A DNA stretch of 64,000 bases, taken from the NCBI RefSeq assembly GCF_019801465.1, contig NZ_JAHVJA010000002.1, positions 372,001 to 436,000 of the forward strand, read 5' to 3'. Below are positions 28,742-38,846 of this stretch, in pieces; the stretch's first letter is position 1; every line of letters starts with the position of its first letter. The translations under genes were made by a program, and so were the position numbers. The notes under the pieces were generated by a model. It saw only the letters and a program-made list of their open reading frames with translations, was not told where the DNA came from and ran no database searches. The stretch comes from Leisingera daeponensis. GTDB taxonomy: Bacteria; Pseudomonadota; Alphaproteobacteria; Rhodobacterales; Rhodobacteraceae.

Positions 28742-30388
28742 TTAATGCGCGGATGCAGACTTGGGCATGTTGCGCTTAGCCTCGGCCATGATGATCTTCT
28801 GGATCTTCTTACGCAGGTCCATATCCTTGCGCATCGCTTCATTGGCCTGCTTTTGCATCGTTGCAGCCGATTGCGAGCCGTCGGCGCCGTTCAGCGCCTC
28901 GCCCGCGTATTTGCTGAGCGTCTTGCCGGATATCTGCTTGGCGATCTCGCCATAGACCGCATCGCCGTGCAGCTTGATGAAATCCTCGGTGGCCTTGGTG
29001 CCGTATTTGGCGATCAGGTCCTTCTTGACCGCGCCTTCCATCGCGGCTGGCGCCAGCTTGGTCTTGAGGAAACTCTCCGCGCCGGAAGTGAAACCGGAGG
29101 AGAATTTCTCCAGCGCCTTGCCTGCGCCGGCAGACATGATGCCTGCGGTCAGGATCTTGGCAACGGATTCCTTGATTTCCTTGGAATTGGGCGGGCGGCC
29201 TTTTTCGATCAGCGGCTTTGCCAGGCCAATGGTCTCCTTCAGCGCCTCGGTCACCATGGCCTCCCCGGCCTTGGACTTCAGGAACTTCTCGAAGAAGACC
29301 TTGACCGCCTTCTTCGGCATCTCGCGCGACAGCTTGGAAGCCGCGGCCTTGGCCAGATCGTCGGCAAGCCCTGCGGACAGTTTGGACGTCAGCTTGCCGC
29401 CAGCAGCCCCTGCCAGCCCGGCGATAAAGCTGTCGATGAACACTTTCTTGGCCGCGTCATCCCATTTCACCTCATTGCCGGCCAGATGCTCGCCCAGCTG
29501 GCCGGCACTCGATTTCAGCGCCTCGGTGCTGGCGGCGGCGATGGCGTGGGCCTTCGCGGGCGACATGCCCTTGGTCGCCACCAAACGTGCGGTCATATAG
29601 GTTTCGACCACGGCAAAGGAGACCTCGCGCACCACTTCCAGCTTCCAGATGATGGCGCCGGCGGTGCTGATGCGCTGGTCGATGAATTTCTTGAAGGCCT
29701 TGCCGCCCTTGTTATAGGCCTTGGTCGCCTTGACGTCCTGCTTGTAGACCTTTTTCCAGTCCGGCTTCTTCTTGCTGGTCAGGGTCTTCAACAGGCTCGC
29801 CTCGGAGCGCGCGTTCAGGATCGCGGTCCAGGGCGGGTCGGTCTTGTCGTTGACCATGCTGACGGCGAATTCCGTCAGCGCATTCATAAAGGTCTCGTTG
29901 CCCTGACGGGTCTTTTCAACGTCATTGCAGAAATCCACCCAGGCTTCGGCCTGGCCGTACATCATTTCGGCCTTGGCCAGGAGCTTGCGCCGCAGCTCCT
30001 CCTGCCCGGATTCGAATTCGGCCACGGTGATCAGTTTTGTCTTGCCGTTCTCAACGACTTCGACCCGTTCGATCTTGGCGTCGGCGGACACCTGGGCGGC
30101 CAGCTTGGGCAGGCCTGCGTTCCAGGTCCGCATACCCGGGTCGACAATACCGTCGGGTTTCCTGAACCCCAGCTTCTTTTTCTGGAAATCGCGGATGGTG
30201 CTGATCAGTCCGGCATCGCATTTGGTGCTGATCTCGACGGAATAGCCGTTTGCCTTGAGCATCAGGCGGACCAGTTCGACATCCGCGGGGGCGTTCTTGA
30301 CCGGTTTGAATTTGCTTTCGCCGGTCTTGGGGTCCGGTTTGGTGATGCGTTTCTTGTCACCAACAGGGGCAGAAAGCTTGAGGCCCAT
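28742..30388 (-). CDS. Unrecognised 548-residue protein with peptidoglycan-binding-like N-terminus
   Basis: I do not recognise the full-length family. Residues about 34-90 (APADVELVRLMLKANGYSVEISTKCD, IRDFQKKKLGFRKPDGIVDPGMRTW) match the three-helix PG_binding_1 pattern. Residues about 90-280 are charged and helical. Residues about 300-470 contain Gly/Ala-rich amphipathic helices (FIAGLAGAAGGKLTSKLSAGLADDLAKAAASKL, ILTAGIMSAGAGKALEKF) of the glycine-zipper sort found in pore-forming or chaperone-held toxins. The tail is very Lys-rich. There is no signal peptide. The gene stands alone, 121 bp from hisC. A type VI-type or other envelope-targeting effector is a possibility, without direct proof. 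Confidence 0.6.
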   Translation of the reverse strand: MGLKLSAPVGDKKRITKPDPKTGESKFKPVKNAPADVELVRLMLKANGYSVEISTKCDAGLISTIRDFQKKKLGFRKPDGIVDPGMRTWNAGLPKLAAQVSADAKIERVEVVENGKTKLITVAEFESGQEELRRKLLAKAEMMYGQAEAWVDFCNDVEKTRQGNETFMNALTEFAVSMVNDKTDPPWTAILNARSEASLLKTLTSKKKPDWKKVYKQDVKATKAYNKGGKAFKKFIDQRISTAGAIIWKLEVVREVSFAVVETYMTARLVATKGMSPAKAHAIAAASTEALKSSAGQLGEHLAGNEVKWDDAAKKVFIDSFIAGLAGAAGGKLTSKLSAGLADDLAKAAASKLSREMPKKAVKVFFEKFLKSKAGEAMVTEALKETIGLAKPLIEKGRPPNSKEIKESVAKILTAGIMSAGAGKALEKFSSGFTSGAESFLKTKLAPAAMEGAVKKDLIAKYGTKATEDFIKLHGDAVYGEIAKQISGKTLSKYAGEALNGADGSQSAATMQKQANEAMRKDMDLRKKIQKIIMAEAKRNMPKSASAH

Positions 30389-30518
30389 AACTTTGCTCCA
30401 ACCAATTAACTACTGGTTCAAGCCTGCCACACCAATGCCAGCGCCGTCGCGGGGATTTGGAATAGACTTTCCCCCTTTTAATGGCAGGGGCCGGTGCCTA
30501 CATATCACAAGCATGTGA

Positions 30519-30545
30519 GGTGCTTCCCCGGCGCGGGAAAGCACC
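30519..30545. terminator. Hairpin after the class-V PLP gene
   Basis: Arms GGTGCTT/AAGCACC are extended by CCCG/CGGG around a mismatch. The hairpin lies 15-41 bp past the stop codon of the minus-strand PLP gene. There is no T-run on the minus strand. Confidence 0.5.
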
Positions 30546-30559
30546 CTTTCAGACTGAGT

Positions 30560-31984
30560 TCAGGCCGCCTGAGCCTTGAACCGCGCAGTCACGGGGTCGG
30601 CGTCATACCGCGCCGCAATCTCCTCCGCCTTCACCGACAGCTCATTGACGCAATCGATGATGTATTGCGCGGTCTCCTCCTCCATCAGGTAGGAGAAATT
30701 GAGCCGCACCCAGCCCGGCTTCTTCATTTCCTCGCCGGCCTGCAGGTCCGCAAACAGGGTTTCCGATTCCGGCCGGCTGATGCCCAGCAGGCGGTGCGCG
30801 TAGGGTCCGGCGCAGGCGCAGCCGCCGCGGGCCTGGATGCCGTAAACGTCGCTCAGCATGCGGGTGAACAGCTGCTGATGCACTGGGTTGCCCGTGCCGT
30901 CGGAGACCAGGAAGGAGAAGATCGGCAGCCGGTGCGCCGTGCGGTGGCCAAGTATGCGCAGCCGCGGGTTGGCGGACCAGCCGTCCCAGGCCATCTGCGC
31001 GAACTTCGCCTCGCGGACCTCGATTTGCGTCTGGTCCACCGCCTCCTTGACCAGAAACGCCAGGGCGGCGCGGATGTCGCCGATCACGTTGGGGGTGCCG
31101 GCCTCTTCGCGGGCGGCGAGGTCGCAGCTGTATTCATGCCGCCAGGGGGAGACAAAGCTGACGGTGCCGCCGCCGGGCCAGGAGGGGCAGCGGCGGCGCA
31201 CGGCGGCGGTGTTGACGATCAGCACGCCGGAAGCGCCGGGACCGCCCGGGAACTTGTGAGGGGATACCACAACGGCGTCCTTGCGCGCAGCCCCGTTGCC
31301 GCCCATGTCGACCGGCAGATAGGGGCCGCCGCCGGCATAGTCCCAGACGGCCAGCGCACCATATTCGCGAAGCAGGCGGCTGACCGGGTCGGGACCGGTC
31401 ACGATGCCGGTCACATTGGAGGCGGCTGAGAAGCTGCCGATTTTCAGATCGCTGTCCGCATGCTGCTGGAGCGCCATTTCCAGCGCCGCCAGGTCCGGGC
31501 CGCCCTCCTCCGCTTCGGGGATCTCCACCACTTCCGCCTTGCTCTCGCGCCAAGGCAGGATGTTGGAGTGATGCTCATAGGGACCGATAAAGACAACCGG
31601 ACGGACAGCCTCATTGACACCGAACAGGCTGACCAGCCGGTTGAGGCCCGCGGTAGCGCCCGATCCGGTGAAGATCACCGCATCCTCCGCCGTGGCGCCG
31701 GTGATGCGGGCGATCTCGCTGCGCGCCTCGCGGCGCAGGCGGGTCATCTGCATGCCGCAGTAGGAGGCCTCGGTATGGGAATTGGCGTAGAAGGGCAGCA
31801 CCTGGCCTGCCACGAAGTCCTCCACCTGGCGCAGCGCCCGGCCGGAGGCGACGTAGTCGGCATAGACCAGCGGCACCTCGCCATCGAGGCCGGGGATCAT
31901 CACCCCGTCGCCGATCACGCTGCGGCCCAGGGTTCCGTCCTGTGCCGCTTGCCGGATTGTTTGTTTGAATGCTGCCAGGGTCAT
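30560..31984 (-). CDS. Class-V aminotransferase / cysteine desulfurase-like PLP enzyme
   Basis: This is 474 residues with the class-V PLP fold: FTGSGATAGLNRL, GPYEHHSNILPW, SFSAASNVTGI, VWDYAGGG and the Schiff-base Lys244 in VVVSPHKFPGG. A Cys-rich loop RGGCACAGPY (Cys389, Cys391) lies where desulfurases carry the catalytic Cys. At 474 residues it is longer than IscS or SufS (about 400). No iron-sulfur assembly genes are adjacent. It is divergent from an Lrp/AsnC regulator 104 bp away, so it probably acts in amino-acid catabolism or sulfur transfer under that regulator's control. The exact substrate is unknown. Confidence 0.8.
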   Translation of the reverse strand: MTLAAFKQTIRQAAQDGTLGRSVIGDGVMIPGLDGEVPLVYADYVASGRALRQVEDFVAGQVLPFYANSHTEASYCGMQMTRLRREARSEIARITGATAEDAVIFTGSGATAGLNRLVSLFGVNEAVRPVVFIGPYEHHSNILPWRESKAEVVEIPEAEEGGPDLAALEMALQQHADSDLKIGSFSAASNVTGIVTGPDPVSRLLREYGALAVWDYAGGGPYLPVDMGGNGAARKDAVVVSPHKFPGGPGASGVLIVNTAAVRRRCPSWPGGGTVSFVSPWRHEYSCDLAAREEAGTPNVIGDIRAALAFLVKEAVDQTQIEVREAKFAQMAWDGWSANPRLRILGHRTAHRLPIFSFLVSDGTGNPVHQQLFTRMLSDVYGIQARGGCACAGPYAHRLLGISRPESETLFADLQAGEEMKKPGWVRLNFSYLMEEETAQYIIDCVNELSVKAEEIAARYDADPVTARFKAQAA

Positions 31985-32088
31985 GTCGCGTCTCCGAATT
32001 CTGTGGAAGCATAATGAACGGCTCTTGGCGCAGAAACTTAATCATTTACTGAGTGGATTCCTAAATTTTTGTGTCATATGATCGTCCA
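31985..32088. promoter_or_regulatory. Divergent promoter region, PLP enzyme / Lrp regulator
   Basis: This 104-bp, markedly AT-rich gap separates two divergent start codons. It is the likely operator of the Lrp-type regulator. No clean inverted repeat could be assigned. Confidence 0.5.
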
Positions 32089-32550
32089 ATGAGCAAAAAT
32101 GCAGACAAGATTGACCGCGCCATTCTGCGCGCTCTGCAAAGGGACGCCAGCCTGTCGCAGCGGGAGCTGGCGGACCAGGTGGGACTGTCGCAGAACGCCT
32201 GCTGGCGGCGGCTGAAAGCGCTGAACGACAGCGGGCTGCTGAAGGGCTCCACAGCGCGGCTGGACCGCAAGCAGCTGGGGCTGGATCTGGTGGTGTTCGT
32301 GCTGCTGCGGACCCGGCATCATTCGGCGGACTGGCTACAGAAATTCCGCCGCCATGTGCTGACCATTCCCGAGGTGGTGGATTTCCACCGCATCGGCGGC
32401 GACTACGACTATCAGCTGAAAGTGGTGACCGAGGACATGGCCAGCTACGACAGGGTCTATCAGCGGCTGATTTCAGGCGTCGAGCTGGACAGCGTGACCT
32501 CTTACTTCGCAATGGAGGCCATCGCCGAAGGGCGGCCGCTGCCCCTGTGA
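32089..32550 (+). CDS. Lrp/AsnC-family transcriptional regulator
   Basis: This is 153 residues. The N-terminal helix-turn-helix is KIDRAILRALQRDASLSQRELADQVGLSQNACWRRLKAL, and the C-terminal RAM effector domain includes EVVDFHRIGGDYDYQLKVV. The ATG at 32089 gives the usual Lrp N-terminus; a GTG at 32071 is an alternative. It probably senses an amino acid and controls the divergent PLP gene, the common arrangement for one-target Lrp proteins. Confidence 0.88.
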   Translation: MSKNADKIDRAILRALQRDASLSQRELADQVGLSQNACWRRLKALNDSGLLKGSTARLDRKQLGLDLVVFVLLRTRHHSADWLQKFRRHVLTIPEVVDFHRIGGDYDYQLKVVTEDMASYDRVYQRLISGVELDSVTSYFAMEAIAEGRPLPL

Positions 32551-32593
32551 GGGCAAAGGCAGGGGGCGGCCCCCTGCCCTGCGGTTACGGCTG

Positions 32594-33166
32594 TCAGTGC
32601 CCGAAGGCGCTGTTTTTCATCCATTTCGGGCGCTTGCCGTCCGGCCCCATGCGCATATGCAGGCAGGCGGTGCCAAGGCGCTGGAAATAAAGGATATCGA
32701 CCGGGTACCAGCCGGCCGAAGGCACCTCGACCTGGGTCACGATGGTGCTGTCGCAGGACTGGCGGCCGTCAAATTCCCCCACCACCTGGCCGCCGATCTT
32801 GGCCAGCAGGCCGTCGTTGGTCAGAAAATCGATGTTGTGGATGCCCGGCGTGTCCAGTTTCACATAGCCGGTGATGCGCGCCGCCACATGCATCGGCCGC
32901 TTGGCGGTCAGCGTGTTCTGCCCCTCCTCGGTATCGCGGTTGTCCAGGCCGGCAATCGGACGGCCCGGCTCGCTGCCGATTTTCAGCGCCGAGGAGGCTT
33001 CCGCCAGAGACTTCACGTCCTGCGGATAGGCGTAGACCACCGCCAGGCCGGGCTTGAGGCCGGAGGGCTGCGGATTTGCAGGTGTGAGTTTCAGCGGCGC
33101 GGCACCGGCTGCCGCCGCCAGAACCGTGAGCGCGGCGGCGGCCGCTGCTTTCATCAAGATCTTCAT
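32594..33166 (-). CDS. Small secreted PA14-like protein
   Basis: This is 190 residues with a Sec signal peptide (MKAAAAAALTVLAAAAGAA). The mature part is beta-rich: RITGYVKLDTPGIHNIDFLTNDGLLAKIGGQVV, then VPSAGWYPVDILYFQR. These stretches resemble the sugar-binding PA14/GLEYA barrel core (small ligand pocket, disc-like strands). Two Cys may form a disulfide. It starts at ATG 33166 after AGGGAG. It is monocistronic, and its role is unknown. Confidence 0.6.
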   Translation of the reverse strand: MKILMKAAAAAALTVLAAAAGAAPLKLTPANPQPSGLKPGLAVVYAYPQDVKSLAEASSALKIGSEPGRPIAGLDNRDTEEGQNTLTAKRPMHVAARITGYVKLDTPGIHNIDFLTNDGLLAKIGGQVVGEFDGRQSCDSTIVTQVEVPSAGWYPVDILYFQRLGTACLHMRMGPDGKRPKWMKNSAFGH

Positions 33167-33261
33167 TGGTCACTCCCTGTCGTTTTGGATCAGGATAGTA
33201 CCAATGGCCCTGCCGGACCACAGCTTTTGCACCGCCTGCCCCGGCACGGGGATACGCCAAA

Positions 33262-33292
33262 GGAAAAGGGCTGCCCAATGGACAGCCCTTCC
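33262..33292 (-). terminator. Intrinsic terminator of rpsD
   Basis: On the minus strand AAGGGCTG/CAGCCCTT closes over nine bases and is followed by TTCC, with two more T from the stem end. It lies 26-56 bp past the rpsD stop codon. Confidence 0.75.
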
Positions 33293-33317
33293 GCCAGTTG
33301 CCCCGGGGGCAGCAGGC

Positions 33318-33938
33318 TTAGTTCTTGGCGTAGAATTCGACGACCAGGTTCGGTTCCATCACAACCGGGTACGGCACGTCGCCCAGCGACGGGGTGCGCA
33401 CGAAGGTTGCGGTCATCTTGGAGTGGTCGGCTTCGATGTAATCCGGCACATCGCGCTCTGCCAGCTGAACGGCTTCCAGAACGGCAACCATCTGCTTGGA
33501 CTTGTCGCGGACCTCGATCACGTCGCCTTCTTTGACGCGGTAGGAGGGGATGTTGACGCGCTTGCCGTTCACCAGGACGTGGCCGTGGTTGACGAACTGG
33601 CGGGCCGCAAAGACGGTCGGCACGAACTTGGCGCGGTAGACGACGGCGTCCAGGCGGCGCTCGAGCAGGCCGATCAGGTTTTCACCGGTGTCGCCCTTGA
33701 CGCGCTCGGCTTCGCCGTAGATGCGGCGGAACTGCTTTTCGGTCAGGTCGCCGTAGTAGCCCTTGAGCTTCTGCTTGGCGCGCAGCTGGATGCCGAAGTC
33801 GGACAGCTTGCCCTTGCGGCGCTGGCCGTGCTGGCCCGGGCCGTAGTCGCGGCGGTTGACCGGGGACTTCGGGCGGCCCCAGATGTTTTCGCCCATGCGG
33901 CGGTCGATTTTGTACTTGGCAGACGTGCGTTTGGTCAC
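33318..33938 (-). CDS. rpsD: 30S ribosomal protein S4
   Basis: This is 206 residues, the standard length. The N-terminus [36 protein letters not shown] is typical of alphaproteobacterial S4. The S4 RNA-binding domain is present ([45 protein letters not shown]). It is a primary 16S rRNA-binding protein of the small subunit. It stands alone with its own promoter and terminator, as is usual in this lineage. Confidence 0.98.
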   Translation of the reverse strand: MTKRTSAKYKIDRRMGENIWGRPKSPVNRRDYGPGQHGQRRKGKLSDFGIQLRAKQKLKGYYGDLTEKQFRRIYGEAERVKGDTGENLIGLLERRLDAVVYRAKFVPTVFAARQFVNHGHVLVNGKRVNIPSYRVKEGDVIEVRDKSKQMVAVLEAVQLAERDVPDYIEADHSKMTATFVRTPSLGDVPYPVVMEPNLVVEFYAKN

Positions 33939-34039
33939 GGCTGATCTCCTTCGTTTATGGTTTCGAAGGGCGTTGTCCTCTTGCCTTGCGGCATGACAGG
34001 GATCCCCTTGCGGGGGCCACCAACACCAATGAAGCCGCG

Positions 34040-34067
34040 CTTATATAGGGGGACGGGGCAGAGTCAA
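34040..34067 (-). promoter_or_regulatory. Sigma-70-type promoter of rpsD
   Basis: On the minus strand TTGACT (34062-34067) and TATAAG (34040-34045) are 16 bp apart, about 100 bp upstream of the rpsD start. A G/C-rich stretch follows the -10, as in stringently controlled ribosomal promoters. Confidence 0.7.
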
Positions 34068-34155
34068 CACGGCGACTGCCAATTTGCCTGGAAATCTGCA
34101 GACGGCAGCCGGATCCGCGCCCCGGATAGCGCCCCGGCCCTGATGCGTAAAGCCC

Positions 34156-35217
34156 TCAGGCTGCTTCATGCCCCAGAATCGCGGCTTCCGATGCGCTCAG
34201 ATTGCGGCGGGCATAGGCGCCGTATGACAGCGGGTTGCGCTCCAGCTGCGGCTGCAGGCGGAACAGGCGCGCCCGGTCTGAATCACTGAGCGCGGTGAGC
34301 GACGCATTGGACGGGTGGAAGCTCTCGGTCTCCACCCCGTTGGCCCAGAGCACCTGGTGATCGGCCAGCATGAGGTGAATATAGGTGACCTCACGCACCG
34401 AGGCGTCCGGCTGGATGGTGCCGCCATTGACCAGATCGCTTGCTGCCACCAGCACTTCAGGCGTGTTGAACAGCGCCCGCACCCGGTCGCCGCGCAACAG
34501 CATACGATGATCCGGCGAGACCAGAAGCTCCTGTTCCGGCCGGTCTATGCCCAGCGCGCCGGCGTGAATGCGGATCGGCCGAAGCCGCGGCATGACAAAG
34601 AGCCGCGCGCCGCTGATCCGGCGGGAGCCGATCCAGAGGATCTCCTGGGCGCCGTTGTCACGGGTCTGGACCTTTTCGCCTTCGCGCAGCTGCTCGACCC
34701 GTTTCGGGCCGCTTGGCGTCGCGATGACCGTGCCAGGCGTGAAGCAGATCACCCCGCTTTCTCCCTGAGGCCGTTCGGCGCAAATGGTGCCCAGAGAATG
34801 ATGCACAACCCACAGGTCGGTGCCGCGCGGCGGCAATTCGTCCACGAACATCAGCAGCGGACGCTGGTCCGGGCCGACCTCGATCAGGGTGACGGTGTAG
34901 CTTTGCACGCCGTTGGTCACGACAAAGCTGCTGTCCATCAGCGGCTCATCGACTTCCACCGCGTCCACGTCGGTGCGGTTCTGCACCGCAGCCCCCACCA
35001 GCCTGCGCACCGACCGCGCAGCCCGGCGCCGCAACTCTGCCTCGCCGTTTGCCATATCCAGCCGCAAAAGCCCCGCCGGCCCGTCCACCCGCACAGCATC
35101 GCCATGCCAGGACCAAGCCGCCCCCACATCCAGAGCGTCCACCGGTGCGGCCGGGAGGCCGTCAATCTCGGTTTGCGACCAGGAAACAACAAACGTGCCA
35201 CGAAAGCCCGTTTTCAT
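34156..35217 (-). CDS. Hint (Hedgehog/intein) domain protein
   Basis: This is 353 residues. Residues about 155-310 form a Hint module: the nucleophile Cys158 in VICFTPGTVIATPSG, the block VEQLREGEKVQTRDNG, and VSPDHRMLL. Many roseobacters encode such single-Hint proteins of unknown role. The 150-residue N-terminus is a beta-rich domain (GTFVVSWSQTEIDGL). I see no C-terminal Asn-Cys/Ser splice junction, so only autocleavage, or no cleavage, is likely. The ATG at 35217 is preferred to a TTG at 35238. An exact CtrA-type box lies 32 bp upstream. Confidence 0.82.
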   Translation of the reverse strand: MKTGFRGTFVVSWSQTEIDGLPAAPVDALDVGAAWSWHGDAVRVDGPAGLLRLDMANGEAELRRRAARSVRRLVGAAVQNRTDVDAVEVDEPLMDSSFVVTNGVQSYTVTLIEVGPDQRPLLMFVDELPPRGTDLWVVHHSLGTICAERPQGESGVICFTPGTVIATPSGPKRVEQLREGEKVQTRDNGAQEILWIGSRRISGARLFVMPRLRPIRIHAGALGIDRPEQELLVSPDHRMLLRGDRVRALFNTPEVLVAASDLVNGGTIQPDASVREVTYIHLMLADHQVLWANGVETESFHPSNASLTALSDSDRARLFRLQPQLERNPLSYGAYARRNLSASEAAILGHEAA

Positions 35218-35248
35218 CTGCCTGTATGCCTGCTTCAATTTATAATTA

Positions 35249-35264
35249 TTAACGAAACGTTAAC
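35249..35264 (-). promoter_or_regulatory. CtrA-type box upstream of the Hint gene
   Basis: The sequence TTAACGAAACGTTAAC is TTAAC-N5-GTTAAC, an exact match to the CtrA motif described for roseobacters (TTAA-N7-TTAAC core). It also contains the perfect inverted repeat TTAACG/CGTTAA. It lies 32-47 bp upstream of the Hint gene start codon. Confidence 0.7.
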
Positions 35265-35420
35265 AAAGCGGCGGGCGGCAGGAAACAATGAAGCGGATAA
35301 AATGGCTGTGAGCGTGCCCTTTACGCACCAATCCTCAAGCAGTTGAAGTTGACGCAAGGGCACTCAATCCAGAATGGTCCGCTGCCGGGCGCATCCGCTC
35401 CTCCGGTGCGGGACTGGGCG

Positions 35421-36336
35421 TCAGCGCATTGTTTCATAGGTGGAACGCAAGCTGTCTGCGGCCTGCCGGACCACGTCGGCGACCTGCATCAGCTGCCGTG
35501 CAAGCGGGTTGCTGCGGCGCCAAATCATGCCGATGGTGCGCGACGGCTGCGGATCGCGGAAGCGGGCCACCGAAACCACCGCGGACCGGGTCTCCACCGG
35601 AACGGCCATTTCGGGAATCAGCGTCACCCCGATTCCGGCGCTGACCATCTGCACCAGGGTGGACAGGGAACTGCCATCCAGCAGTTCCCGCGGAGCGGCG
35701 GATTGCATATTGCAAAAGGACAGCGCCTGATCCCGGAAGCAATGCCCCTCCTCCAGCAGCAGCAGGCGCATCTCGCGCAGACCCTCGGGGCCGGGCACCG
35801 GGGTGCCCGCATCCGCGCCGGGGCGCACCAGAACAAAGTCCTCGGAGAACAGCGCCACCTCCTCATAAGAAGGCTCTGAGACAGGCAGCGCCACAATGGC
35901 CGTATCCAGCCGCCCCTCGCCCAGCTCTTCCAGCAGCTTGGGGGTCACGGTTTCACGCACACGGACGTCCGCCTCCGGGTACTGCCGGGTCAGGTTCCCG
36001 ACGATGGAGGGCAGCAGGTATGGCGCAATTGTGGGAATCACCCCGATCCGCAGCCGTCCCGCCAGGCCGTCGCGCGACGCGCGCGCCAGTTCGCCCAGCT
36101 CATCCACCGAGCGCAGGATGCCGCGCACCCGCAGGGCGAGATCCTCTCCAAAACTGGTGAGCCGGACCTGGCGCGCAGCGCGCTCCACCAGCTGCACCCC
36201 CAGCTCCTCCTCCAACTCCTTGATCTGAACAGACAAAGCCGGCTGAGAAACGGCGCAGGCATCTGCTGCCCGGCCGAAATGGCGGTGCAGGGCCAGCGCC
36301 TCGAAATAGCGCATCTGGCGGAGGGTCACGTTTATC

Positions 36337-36338
<2 letters not shown>
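35421..36338 (-). CDS. oxyR: Hydrogen-peroxide sensor OxyR (LysR family)
   Basis: This is 305 residues. The N-terminal LysR helix-turn-helix includes HRHFGRAADACAVSQPALSVQI, very close to E. coli OxyR. The peroxide-sensing cysteines are Cys200 and Cys209 in EEGHCFRDQALSFC, matching E. coli Cys199/Cys208. Oxidation to a disulfide turns it into an activator of antioxidant genes. It is divergent from katG, its classical target, with 207 bp between the start codons. Confidence 0.95.
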
Positions 36339-38762
<2,424 letters not shown>

Positions 38763-38782
38763 GCCGCCGGACCGGACAGGTG

Positions 38783-38820
38783 AAAGGGCGTCCCGGCATT
38801 TCCGGGGCGCCTTGCCTTTT
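38783..38820. terminator. Terminator-like hairpin after katG
   Basis: The stem AAGGGCGTCCCGG/CCGGGGCGCCTT, with minor bulges, is followed by GCCTTTT on the plus strand. It may also serve the convergent CoA-transferase gene. Confidence 0.6.
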
Positions 38821-38846
38821 GCTTGTACTGCGTGCCGGTGCCCGGA

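Noticed and set aside
30560-31984. iscS/sufS as the gene name for the class-V PLP enzyme
   Set aside because: It is longer than those enzymes, stands outside any isc/suf context and has a dedicated Lrp regulator.
34156-35217. Splicing intein in the Hint protein
   Set aside because: There is no C-terminal splice junction and no interrupted host protein. It is a stand-alone Hint domain.
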